Part shown: in pieces, positions 20,562 to 30,465 of the stretch
How the letters are laid out: every line of letters starts with the position of its first letter
Numbering within the stretch: position 1 is the stretch's first letter
Assembly: GCA_025504975.1 (NCBI GenBank)
Contig: JANUWI010000011.1
Location: 620,001-684,000 of the forward strand
Direction: 5' to 3'
DNA: 64,000 nucleotides
Source: Plenodomus lindquistii
Lineage: Eukaryota; Ascomycota; Dothideomycetes; Pleosporales; Leptosphaeriaceae
Position numbers and translations under genes: made by a program
Notes under the pieces: model-generated
Seen by the model: the letters and a program-made list of their open reading frames with translations, nothing else
Database searches by the model: none
What the model was told of the DNA's origin: nothing

Positions 20562-21509
20562 CTACCCCCAAAAATGAGCAAAGTAACTCAAGGGGAGGTT
20601 CGGATTGGAAGATAGGGTGGTGAATCTGGCATTACATGGATCGTGAAGATGAGCCACAGACGTCTATGTACCCGACCCACGGAGAGTCTCGAAACTTTAA
20701 GGCATTTCTCAAATGCGTTTTCGATTATGGGTTAGATCTCTGCATTCAAATGAGACCTCTGAGTACTTCATTCACAATCAAATCTCAATTATCTTTCGTC
20801 AAGCAATGTTATTACAAGGATCAACGGGTTACAATTACGAAGGAGTTCGTATGTATTAATCCACCAAAGTCACAAGCGCTGTTCACCGTTGTCAACACAA
20901 CGCATACACTAAGAACAAGGCTCAAAGTTCTCAGATGTTACGTAGATTCTATAGGAATAGTAGAGATTATTATGTACTATACCTGCATGCTTTTTTTATC
21001 TCCTTAATACAGTATAGACCTAGCCGTTATGCTGTTCGGGTAATATGGGGATGCAACAAATACAAACTCCTCCGCATGCTCACAAAAAGAGTCGCCACGC
21101 AAGTGATCACTCGTGCAATGTACTCACGCGGCCACGCCTACGATACGAGAGCGTACTACTGGTTCCGTATAAAATAAGCTCGCATCTAAGCGTAAAGCGT
21201 GATGAGTCTCTTAGGCCTTCGTAGATTTGATATGCTGTAGCAAGCTTTACGAATGAAAAAATCGCTCGGTTATACAGGCGCTTATGTCGTAACAATCGAT
21301 CCCGGCCAATCCTTTAGACTTTCCAAGATACTGGGACCGGCCTGCCGTTTACAGAAGGCGCGCACGGATCGCGCTAAGCGTGCAGGTGAAGGTCGGCCTG
21401 ATCTCATCGTCCACCCCAGTCGCCTCAACATCTTTCGTCCCCACACAACGCTCGACTAGATCCTCCACCAAACTATTGCAGTAGGCCTTGATCAATTCAT
21501 CTGCCCGGA
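20562..21509. other. Longest spacer inside the BTB array
   Basis: No gene seen. Roughly 20700-21050 looks richer in A and T than its surroundings and contains no array similarity that I can see. It could be the remnant of an inserted element, but no terminal repeats or coding relics were recognised. Confidence 0.4.
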
Positions 21510-22262
21510 ATGGCGAGCAAAGAGCCGGTCAAGACGCGCCCGCTGACCCAGTGAGATGAACGTTTTGTACGTCTAAGCAGTGCTGACTTTCAAAGTGAAA
21601 TCCTTGCAAGCGAGATGGTCACAGTCAAAATCGGAGCTGACCAAAAGCATTACCATGTTCATCAGGCCCTTGCTATGCACTACTCCGACTATTTCCGCTG
21701 CGCGTTGGAGTCTAAGAGATTTGAGGAGGGCAAAACGGGCATTGTCACGCTTACGGACATTGAAACCTACACATTCGAGGCGTTTGCCTATTGGCTGTAT
21801 AGGCAAGCTCTGCCCAAAGTTGAAGATTGGGAAGAAGAGTTCGAAGCTATATACAACACTGAGAGAGCCATGATCGAACTCTACATTTTCGCCAACCGCT
21901 TCCTGGTACCAGAGCTGATGGACATCATGAGTCGCCTGCTCTTTGACAGCTGCAAGAACAGCTACATATCAGCTGAGGGCATCAACATCGCATTTGAGCA
22001 TCTTCATTGCGATGACCCTATGCTCCGGTTGCTAGTCGACGCATATGTATTGTCGTGGAATCCTGCCCTCGACGAATATGAGGGCCAAGATGACTTGCAA
22101 CGCCTTCCCATTGCGTTCTTCCGGCGTGTGACTAGGAGATTCGTAGATCTTCGCGATAAAGGCTTCACGAAGCTTTCCTACGCGGACTACGCAGCGGTGA
22201 AAGCTAAAACTGTCGGGGACAAAAGTGAGCCACAGCGGAAGAAGATTCGGATCACAGTTTGA
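21510..22262 (+). CDS. BTB/POZ domain protein, array member 5
   Basis: Exons 21510-21550 (41 nt) and 21596-22262 around a 45-nt phase-2 intron (GTGAGA donor, TGCTGAC branch, CAAAG acceptor); 235 residues. Exon 1 reads MASKEPVKTRPLT. BTB core: MVTVKIGADQKHYHVHQALA, HYSDYFRCALESKRFEEG, IVTLTDIETYTFEAFAYWLY and LYIFANRFLVPELMDIMS. The C-terminal part has LRLLVDAYVLSW and the family block IAFFRRVTRRFVDLRDKGF then LSYADY, and ends in a basic stretch (EPQRKKIRI) that could be a nuclear localisation signal. The basic end is not shared by all members. Function unknown. Confidence 0.87.
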
Positions 22263-22819
22263 GATGGTAGAGATGTTCAGTGGTCACAGAAAATCGTCGA
22301 CTCCGGAATGCTGTCGTATTGAGTGCATTTGATTATTGCCAAATTCACATCGATGGGCGAGACTGATGAGTGGCGCATGATAGCAATTTCGAATAGGATC
22401 AGCGTTAATTAGGCTGTGAGAGGGACTGGATTTGGTTTGTGGTACTCAAGCAAAGCGGGATTTGAACCATGTCACAGCGGATTAGGATCAAGCTCTGGGA
22501 AGGACGTGGTACCACTGGAAATGGCAATTTCATTCACAAGACCTCATGTGCAATGCCCTGCTCACAGTCATTTCACGCAAGTCTATTTTCCAGAGAACCT
22601 CTATTGCAACCCGCCGCCTTTTCCATGACGTTCTAGGCTACTCTTGGATTACATGATGAGCTCAGAGACCGCTAATGATGAAGGTGGAGCTCGCGCGTTT
22701 GTCCTCGTCGGATGTTCCCTTCCTCAACGTCACCTACACCACTTCTATAGTCACTCCACCGCTGCGCGCGCATAATCTCAAACATACATACAGCTTCGCC
22801 GTCGCACTATCCGTCTATA
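22263..22819. other. Intergenic between BTB members 5 and 6
   Basis: No gene seen. Around 22689-22710 is a diverged relative of the ACGCGT-type upstream block found before members 7 and 8. A B-box-like GGTTCAAATCCC on the minus strand near 22458-22470 lacks any tRNA body. Confidence 0.5.
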
Positions 22820-23560
22820 ATGGCGACCCAAGGCATACCAGAGGAGCATCCCTTGGCTCGGTAAGTTCAGTCACTGTGCTAAATACCAGATGTTAATCGC
22901 CAACAGTGATACCTTCACGGGAGATCTGATCACCGTCAGAGTAGGCCCTGAAGCAAAGGAGTATCGCATCCACAAGAACCTGGCGATGCATTTACAGGCT
23001 ACTTTCGCGGAGCACTGTCGTCGAATAATTTTGAGGAAGGCAAGACCAAGACTGTTATCCTCCACGACGTTGAGCCGTTCACCTTCGAAGCCTTTTCAGA
23101 TTGGGTGTACATGCAGCAACTACCAAACTGCTTCTGCTGGGACAACCGTTACGACGCCAGCGAAGGTCCTTCGATAGACAAAGTACTTATACTTGTTTAT
23201 ATCTTCGCGGACCGGTTCATCGTACCAAAGCTCAAGGAGGCGATACTGCCCATCCTCATAACCAGCGCGGAGTATGGGGGTCTTCATTTTGACGCGGTAA
23301 TCGCGGTCTTTCAAGACTTACGTGACGACGAGCCCGTCCTGCGCATGTTGGTCGATGCGCATTGTCTGTACTTCGGTACCGAATCGTATGCAACCGAACT
23401 GGAGCACTTCCGGAAGCTACCTGCCGAGTTCTTGCGGCGGATTGCTTTTCAATATGCCTCCGAAAGGCATGCGATTCTCAAGGCTCTGAGTCTTTCTGAT
23501 TACATGGAGTCCACCGATGAGACGACAATGATCAACGAAGAAGTGGAGGAGCACGAATAG
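22820..23560 (+). pseudogene. BTB/POZ gene, array member 6, with a one-base frameshift
   Basis: Exon 1 at 22820-22860 is again 41 nt, and the intron 22861-22906 (46 nt, GTAAGT, AACAG) is intact. Exon 2 reads LITVRVGPEAKEYRIHKNLA and MH, then five bases (22992-22996) stand where six are expected for the conserved YS before GYF. After that the correct reading is one frame over: GYFRGALSSNNFEEGKT, VILHDVEPFTFEAFSDWVYM, VYIFADRFIVPKLKEAI, AEFLRRIAFQYASERHA, ending at 23560. Without the shift the upstream frame stops at 23175-23177, giving a truncated protein. Everything else looks functional, so either this is a very recent pseudogene or the base is missing from the assembly. Confidence 0.8.
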
Positions 23561-23981
23561 GTTTGAAGACACTCTGGCACCCTTGCTCGCCATGGGATAC
23601 ACAACGCCGGAACTTCTATTCGTAAGGTTCGCTGGGGCGGAAGATGCGATACGGTGTGCGGTAGCACTGCAGACCTTGAGACGGCATGCGTGACCTCCAC
23701 TCACTCTTGCACTTGATGACGTAGTAGAACTGAACCCACAATGCCTCCCTTAAAACTAGACTATCTTTCGTGAGTCTTCGTCTCTTCTTTCTCGTGCTGT
23801 GACATGCCTGATTTGCCGTTCACGGTGAGAGCGCGCTAATTGGAAGGTGAAGACGCGTTTGCTCCCACCGCTCTTGCCTCAATTTCGGAAGCAGACACGT
23901 CATCCCCAGCCCACTTCACCTTTGCACCACCAGCTTTGTCTCAACATACGAATTTAACGCTGCTAAAGTCACGCGCTCACC
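23561..23981. other. Intergenic between BTB members 6 and 7
   Basis: No gene seen. Contains the upstream block at 23849-23864. The frame of member 7 is open back to 23840, but paralogue structure argues against coding there. Confidence 0.5.
23849..23864 (+). promoter_or_regulatory. Shared upstream block of the BTB array (ACGCGT core), copy 1
   Basis: GAAGACGCGTTTGCTC, about 118 bp before the start of member 7, is identical to the 16 bases at 25284-25299 before member 8. The ACGCGT core equals the MCB/MluI-box element bound by MBF (Swi6-Mbp1) in yeasts. Such a role here is inference. Confidence 0.5.
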
Positions 23982-24820
23982 ATGGCGTCTGGCGATGCAA
24001 GCAGTACCGGCAGCACGACACCGAAGAAGCGTCCTTCACCTCAGTAAGCCACTGCGCTTCAACCTTGCCTACATCACTAATACGCAGTAGTGAGATATAT
24101 TCAGGCGCCATGATCACTGTCCTTGTCGGGTCTGACAGTAAAGCATACCAAATCAACAAGGCGCTCGCGATGCACTACTCTGGGTTCTTCGAGGGTGCAT
24201 TCAGTTCTGGCAAATTCAAAGAGAGCAAGACTGGCGTCGTCACTCTCAAATATGTCGAGACCCATACTTTCGACGCTTTCGCCGACTGGCTTTACACCGA
24301 GAAATTGCCTGATAACTCGACCCTGCGTGTTCGCTATCCTTCGACCATTGACCTGCTAAAGGACTGGTTTTGGCTGCATCTCATTGTGTTTGCAGACCGC
24401 TTCCTAGTGCCAAAGCTGAGACTTCCACTTGTGGAGCGTCTGATAGAGTACTACAGCGTTCTTGGGGCCCAAAGCACACGCTTCTACTATCAAGGTATAC
24501 TTCCGTTCTCGATTTCTGCCCGGATACCATGGTACGAGGGCGTGGTGTTCGCATTCAACCACCTACCCTCCGATCATCCGGTTCTACGCCTGGTGGTCGA
24601 CTTCCATTGTCGATATTGGGAAGCCGGAGACAAGGAAGAAGCCATTCAGGCGCTGCCGACTATGTTCCTAAGCCGCGTCATTAACCAGCTTGCCCCGCGG
24701 GCGCGGTCGGGAAAAGCTTACGAACCTCTCGTGCTGGCCGATTATCAAGAGTCTGAGCTGAAGGCTGATGCAAATGACGATGCCGTTATGGTCAATAAGA
24801 AGCGGAGAACAGCATCCTGA
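23982..24820 (+). CDS. BTB/POZ domain protein, array member 7
   Basis: Exons 23982-24043 (62 nt) and 24088-24820 around a 44-nt phase-2 intron (GTAAGC, branch ACTAAT, CGCAG); 264 residues. Exon 1 is longer than in the other plus-strand members and is Ser/Thr-rich with a basic end (MASGDASSTGSTTPKKRPSP). BTB core: MITVLVGSDSKAYQINKALA, HYSGFFEGAFSSGKFKES, VVTLKYVETHTFDAFADWLY and IVFADRFLVPKLRLPLVE. A 20-30 residue insert follows (around QSTRFYYQGILPFSISARI), absent from the other members. It then rejoins with LRLVVDFHCRYW and MFLSRVINQLAPRARSGK, and ends in a basic KKRRTAS. An unspliced open frame from 23840 is rejected because it places the first exon out of frame. Function unknown. Confidence 0.85.
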
Positions 24821-25401
24821 GCGCCTGTTAACTATCCCAATTACACAATCTAGATATGTTGCTCTCAAACCAGCGAAAAGAAGGAGAGTGGAGCCGAGTG
24901 TTGGCAGATATAGCAAGTTTGGAGGGTATTGGGGCAATTGACTCGACGCCTACCTGTATCTCAGTCACGTTCGTTTGCAAATTCGAGTAGACCGATCACA
25001 TAATTTAACATCGCATCACAACATTGTACTTGATATATAGGTAGATAAGTCAAGGACATGGAATTAAATGTTGTCATCTCTCAAAAAAAGCACTCATTGA
25101 ATGATACCTGAATACAAACTCTGGTACAAGGGCTTGAAAAGGATAAGGCGCATCTCTACGCGTCTCCTCCACAATGTCTCTGTCTACCACACGTCTTTTG
25201 CTCTCAAGCTACGAGCAGGATGTGGTTTTAGTAATGAAATGGCCTCTGTTCCAGAAGCTAGCCCTCAATTCGCTAGTCGGAAAGAAGACGCGTTTGCTCT
25301 CGTCGCTCCTTCCAATGGCAATCTGAGACACAAACACTCCATCTCTCCAACATCACTCACGAAACGTACCAACAACGCTTACTACCAGCGCCACTCCTAC
25401 A
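24821..25401. other. Intergenic between BTB members 7 and 8
   Basis: No gene preferred. An open frame from 25101 to 25577 spans the start of member 8 in a different frame and has no recognisable content. Contains the upstream block at 25284-25299. Confidence 0.5.
25284..25299 (+). promoter_or_regulatory. Shared upstream block of the BTB array (ACGCGT core), copy 2
   Basis: Identical over 16 bases to 23849-23864, and about 103 bp before the start of member 8. The flanks are also similar (CTC.C..CGCTC.T.CC), so the duplicated segment is longer than the core. Confidence 0.5.
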
Positions 25402-26290
25402 ATGTCAACTGCCGAGTGCACCGCAAAACAGCGGCCACCGCCCAGGTACCCGCCCTTTCTGTCCCTCTCACTGTCATAGCAATCCACTCACCTCCCACAG
25501 AGAGATCTATGCGAGTCCCATCGTCACCGTCAAAGTCGGTCCCAAAGCCAAAGAATACAGCGTCCACGAAGCCCTAGCCACACACTACTCAGCCTACTTC
25601 CACCGCGCCATAGGATCGGACTTCATCGAAGGCCAAACCGGTGTGGTCATGCTCGCTGATATCGAAGAAGCCACGTTCGAGGTATTCAGCGATTGGCTGT
25701 ACACGCAAAGCCTGCCCGAAGCCTACAAGCGGAACGGCAATCAAGATGTGAATAACGCAACGCGCGAGTACCAGAGGGGCGTGATACTGCTGTGTATCTT
25801 TGCGGACAGATTCATAGTTCCAGCACTCAAGGCGCCACTAAAGCACCTCCTTCTTCATTCCCTGACAGACCATGGTCCGTACTTCGATGGGCTGCGCCTT
25901 GCGGCAGAGGGCCTGTCTACGGATCATCCAGTAGTGCGTATGCTCGTTGACGCGCACTGTATTCGATGGTCACCAGACTCCAAGACACCGGCGACAGATG
26001 ACGAAAAGCTAGAGGACCTCCCTGTGGAATTCCTGTGTGGACTTGCACGCAGGTATGCGCAGATTTCCAAGTCAGTCGTACACGCGTCTCTGCGGATTGA
26101 CCAGTACCTGGAGCCGGGCGAGGTCGCTGAGCCTGATACGCGCAAAAGTGCTGTGATGCCAGAGAGCGGCGAGAAAGCTATGGGGGCCGGTAGACACGGC
26201 GCGGCCTCACGACGACGACGCACTCGATTTGTACCTATGTTAGGCCGACAAATTAGCCTGTCAGATGATGAAACATCTGATGATTCGTAG
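25402..26290 (+). CDS. BTB/POZ domain protein, array member 8
   Basis: Exons 25402-25445 (44 nt) and 25501-26290 around a 55-nt phase-2 intron (GTACCC donor, CCCACAG acceptor); 277 residues. Exon 1 reads MSTAECTAKQRPPP. BTB core: IVTVKVGPKAKEYSVHEALA, HYSAYFHRAIGSDFIEG, VVMLADIEEATFEVFSDWLY and LCIFADRFIVPALKAPLKH. The C-terminal helical part has VRMLVDAHCIRW and VEFLCGLARRYAQISKS. It is extended by about 50 residues with a basic cluster (SRRRRTRF) and an acidic end (SLSDDETSDDS). The first exon is found only by using the paralogue template; an open frame beginning at 25643 would miss half of the BTB domain. Last member of the array. Function unknown. Confidence 0.85.
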
Positions 26291-26990
26291 TTCACCAGAC
26301 CTACAGAAACATACTGCAACAAAAGCTACAATACACCGGCAGAGCCTCTACATAAACGCCACGACACGAGAGTAGACCACCAACCAATGGCCCTGAGATC
26401 ATTTCGCTTGCTTGGTTGGTATTTCCGCGCTGGGGTTTTTCTTTTTGCGAAGTTTTTGTGGATTGGGAATAAACGAATGTTTGGGCGAGCGTGTTTGTAG
26501 ATTACTAATGTGGAGTGAGGGTGGAGGTGGAGGATGCATTTTGACTGCCAGGAGGGCTGAATGGCACTGGGGATATGAGGAGGCAGGAGGCAGGGGGAAA
26601 GGGTATAATGTGTAAATCAGAACAAGGAAGGTTGGCGTGGAGACTCGTCCCATCTTCCAGTACTTTTCGTCAAGATTCCCATCGCATGTTTACGAGCTCC
26701 CGTCTCGACGGGATACTCTTTGGGCGTCTGCCCACCTCCTATTCGCGTTCTTTGAATAATGAAGTCCTGAAAAATGCAAATAATGCTATTACCAATACCA
26801 TAACCGTAACTAGACCCAACCGCTGATATGCTTAAACGCCCTACCCATGCTTCCATCAGTTCTATCAGATAAAAAGAAAAAAGAATTTTATCATAAGCTC
26901 ATGATTCTCGCTTGATCTCGTACTCCAGGTTTGGCATCAAACTGCAAGCCGTTGTGTTGCTTCCTACATGTACCAAGGCCCTGTTCAAAC
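26291..26990. other. Intergenic, right edge of the BTB array
   Basis: No supportable gene. A pyrimidine-rich minus-strand frame at 26399-26653 looks like noise. Holds the 3' regions of member 8 and of the PLC-like gene. Confidence 0.5.
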
Positions 26991-28545
26991 TTAGAGCACC
27001 AGCGCAACCGCAACAGCGACCACAGCCACAATATACGTCATCGCAGGCGTAGAAAGCATGACGCCCGCCGATCGACCTTTACCGCAGCATTCGCGGTTAT
27101 AAGTGACATTGTTGGCGCGAGCTGCGACTTCAAAGACAGAGCCGTTGGTTGGGCCTTCATTGTAGAAGTCTACTAGGAGGAAGTTTGGTGGACGGTCCCA
27201 CATGGCTGGTCGTTTGTTAGCATGCATACCTCTTAGTCACTGTATTGTATCGAATACGTACATGTGCATGTGTTTGCCATGAGTCCCAAGCTTCCATCAC
27301 CGCTCAATCCGTTGGTCTGGTTTATTTGCGCGACATTCGGGACCAGCAGACTCAGACCTGCGAAGTTGATCTCTGCGTTGAGGTTGTGGTTTGCCATGTA
27401 CATCATGTTGCGCATCTGGTCTTCTGCCAGGTTCTCCGGACGGCCAAGGGTGCAGGGGAACTCGGCGTTGGTGGGTGAAAATGGCGTCTCCCATACGTTG
27501 TAGAATTCCCAGAGGAGGTAGGGGACGGCTTCATGGTCGAAGTTGTAGTCGATGAAGGTGACGACGCGGTCGTTGTTGAGGATCATCTCACTGAGTGTAG
27601 GCCAGTCTTCGAGGGTCATTGCGGTCTTGGGCGGCTGGTAGATGTACTGCTTCAATCCTGATTTCTCGATTGGGTCTGCAAAATCGACGGATGTGACCTG
27701 TTCATGTCAGTCGTTGGTAGCTAATGAAGACATGGCTGAAGATGGAAGAAGCGTGTTGATCAGTGTTTAGGTGATTGTTTGTCTCATCGCCGAGGCTCTG
27801 AAGTAGCAAATACAATATAACGAATCATCATATCGGGAGGTACGTAAAGGGGCGGACCAGTACGTACCAGAGGTTGGCCATTTGCATCTGTGTCGGCCCA
27901 GTTTGAATTGCCGAATAAGATGGTGATAACATCAAAGGGGTGTGCGTCAACCCATTCCCTGACCTCTATGAGATAGTCTTCCACGGTTCCAGCGTTCAGC
28001 AGGTCGCAGGACGAATGGCAATAGTACAGTGTGCCATTCACGTAGTGGGCGGAGCCCTGCAGCATGCGGATTCCGTCGTTGAGCTGCTGTGTAACGCCAT
28101 ACTGCTGGTTGCGCGCCACGTTGTTTTCGCGTGTGTAGGGTGAGTTATGGGCGCAGACCTCGGTGATGTTGGAGTATTTCCGATTGCAGAACTCGGGGTA
28201 GTTGTTGCATGCTTGGGTGTTGGAGGGCTGTGCTGGCGATGTTCCTGACGCAGTCGGGGTCGCTGAGTCGGTCCCGTTTCCTCCTCCGATATTTGTTAGA
28301 GGGTCGCCACTCGAGCTGGCTGTGCCGTTTGATGAGAGGGTACTTTGTCCAGATTGCGCAGATCCTGTGAGTGTCGAGAATGTGGAACCTTGGAAATTCG
28401 CTGGTACAGTGGGGGTTGGAACCTTTTCGCCGCCGCTCAAGCTCTGCGATCCGCTGATGGTGAGAACAGATCGTGACGCTGAGGTACTGGATTGTGCTAC
28501 GCTGAGGCCCGCCAGCCAAAGCAGTGACGGAATTGTCGCTTTCAT
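26991..28545 (-). CDS. Secreted, probably GPI-anchored PLC-like phosphodiesterase
   Basis: Minus strand, exons 28545-27868, 27697-27262 and 27205-26991; introns of 170 and 56 nt; 442 residues. I chose the Met at 28545 because it gives a clean signal peptide (MKATIPSLLWLAGLSVAQ). The frame is open to an upstream Met at 28575. A Ser/Thr/Gly-rich region (about residues 20-115) precedes a PLC-like TIM-barrel domain, with AHNSPYTRENNVARNQQYGV then TQQLNDGIRMLQG, HPFDVITILFGNSNW, DRVVTFIDYNFDHEAVPYLL and PPNFLLVDFYNEG. The C-terminus is a hydrophobic tail (YIVAVVAVAVALVL) after a small-residue zone, typical of GPI signals. Proteins of this fold cleave phosphodiester bonds in phosphoinositides or related substrates. 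The substrate of this fungal branch is not known. Confidence 0.85.
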
Positions 28546-29266
28546 TATTGCCGTAAGGTTGTGTATATCGAGCAAATGAGAACGACTGGTTGAGATCGAG
28601 CAGAGGGACTAGATGTCGTTGGCGTTTGTTGCCTGGGACTGTAAACGAGAGAGCACGTCGCGTCTCAACCGTTGTTTATCCCCTGAGTCGTTGAACAGTC
28701 GCTCTTCAACACGCGCTTTATCACCCTCGTGATATCTGTAGAGCGATAGCGATAACTTCACCCTTTCCGCGTTTCAGGCAACAAGGCACAAAGTCAAAGT
28801 CGGAGAGCGAAGGACGAGGAACAACAAATGTTGAGGCGAAACGACTCATTGAATGTTTTGCAGGTCTCGAACGGACCAACTGCCACATGCTACTCTGGTC
28901 AGGGCATTGGTCTGACTGACGTCAAAACGACGCTAACCGGTAAATAAGCTTTTTCAGCCACGCAGATCGGTCCAACGAATCCGCAGAGCCGCCCAACCAG
29001 CCCCCTTGTCTACGTAATGCAGGGCTTGGACAGCAGGTGCATAACCATGGCGGCGCGTGTGCAACATGCTTGTGAACATCACGGATGCGCTGTCCTGGTC
29101 CGCGTCCAAGGCACAAGGACTGGTCAAAGTTCTGTAGATTACACACGTAAACTGAACAAAAGGAGCTTATCCCAACTGTCGATCATCAAGAAAGTCGTCC
29201 AAATGCCCAGACTCTCGAAGGCACACCGTTCCCCACTTCTATTCCCCCACCTGCAAATCCCCCAGC
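28546..29266. other. Intergenic, no gene seen
   Basis: Promoter of the PLC-like gene and 3' region of the next minus-strand gene. Frames at 28922-29146 and 29017-29283 have no recognisable content. Confidence 0.5.
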
Positions 29267-29922
29267 TTACGACGAGCTGCTAAAGAACTCCTCGAACTTG
29301 CTCTTGCCCTCCAACCCCCTGATCTCCTGCTTCAACACATCAATGCGGTAGTTCTTGAACGCCTTCTCAATCCTTGCCCTTGCCTCTGGGTCCTTTGTCA
29401 CTGTCCTCGTTGCGCTCGCGGTACCCGTCAACAGACCAATCTCACCGCCTAGGAAGAGACCTGCAACGGAGAAGAAAAAGTATGTCGCAGCGTCGCCCCA
29501 GCGGGAGGGGCCTCTTATCTGCGCGCTGATGTCTGGGACGGGCTCTGCACTCTCGCGTTAACACGACATCATGCTTGGATGGGCAAGGAACGTACCGGTT
29601 CGGCCGTCGGCGAAGCGCACCTCGACTGGCTTCTCCATTGCCCTAAATGCGCGGAAGTATGCCATGCGCATCGTTCGTAGTCGGATGGCAGCCCACAGTC
29701 CCAGACCCAGACCGAGTCCTGATGCGATGCCTGCGTGCATCGATACCTTGCCGCCAGCGCTCTTCAGTAGGTCGCGGTCTGATTGATTCAAGCTGCAATC
29801 GATCAGCGTGGAGCTCAAGCTCAGTAGATCTGGTGCGCCTACTCATGCTGAAGGTGCTCTTCCGCAAGCTGACGGAGGTCCTTTGACCGGCGGTCGCGGA
29901 ATGCTGCAAGTGATTCTGACAT
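29267..29922 (-). CDS. Conserved fungal protein with two membrane segments, unknown function
   Basis: Minus strand, exons 29922-29843, 29792-29596 and 29544-29267; introns of 50 and 51 nt; 184 residues. The N-terminal 45 residues are charged and helical (AFRDRRSKDLRQLAEEHL). Then comes a Gly/Leu-rich hydrophobic segment (AGIASGLGLGLGLWAAIRL, about 47-65), a basic loop with VEVRFADGRTEPVPD, and a second segment (AATYFFFSVAGLFLGGEIGL, about 109-131). A charged C-terminal helix follows (EARARIEKAFKNYRIDVLKQ). The layout recalls small two-pass organelle membrane proteins, and mitochondria are a reasonable guess. I do not recognise a named family. The clean splicing and sharp hydrophobic pattern make the gene itself secure. 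Confidence 0.78.
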
Positions 29923-30465
29923 GTTTTTGTATATGCAATTGCTGGTGATGTTAGATAGCTGAGTGTCGTGCAGTATGATGGAGCTTTCAATTGCAATTTA
30001 ATAGTTCGCTCAGCTGAGATTCATAAGTTCCCAGACTTCTCGGAATCGCAAGCATGACATCATGCGGAGCTCGCGGAACTTAGCCGCAAACGTCAACGTG
30101 TCGTGCTTATTCACACGTAGAAGCACCTCCTGGGTGACGAACAGACATGTGTATGGCTCGGAATCAAACTTCAGGATTTACGGGTGTCGTTGCACTACCG
30201 TCATTCCTACGGAAAGTATGCGAATTCAGACTGTCAAAACTATCGAGCATAATAACCTGCTCTAGCCGCTGGTAGCTCCAGCGAGTCTACTCAAATGGTA
30301 GATATAACCCAGATGAAATCATGCGCTTGCCAAATACGCCATGCTTGAGACAGGACCTTAAAGCCTTCTAAACCCGTATGATAGCAGAACATAAGTACGG
30401 GGCGAAGGGTTACTGAGTATAACATCATCGACAACGAGAACGAACATGGACGCTTTTCGCATGCC
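29923..30465. other. Intergenic, no gene seen
   Basis: Between the start of the two-TM gene and the stop of the PP2C gene, both on the minus strand. No supportable exon or RNA. Confidence 0.5.

Noticed and set aside
22440..22560. Possible minus-strand tRNA
   Set aside because: GGTTCAAATCCC resembles a B box, but no A box, acceptor or anticodon stem can be formed around it.
23840..24820. Unspliced 326-residue frame for BTB member 7
   Set aside because: It reads the first exon and intron in the wrong frame. The spliced model matches its neighbours.
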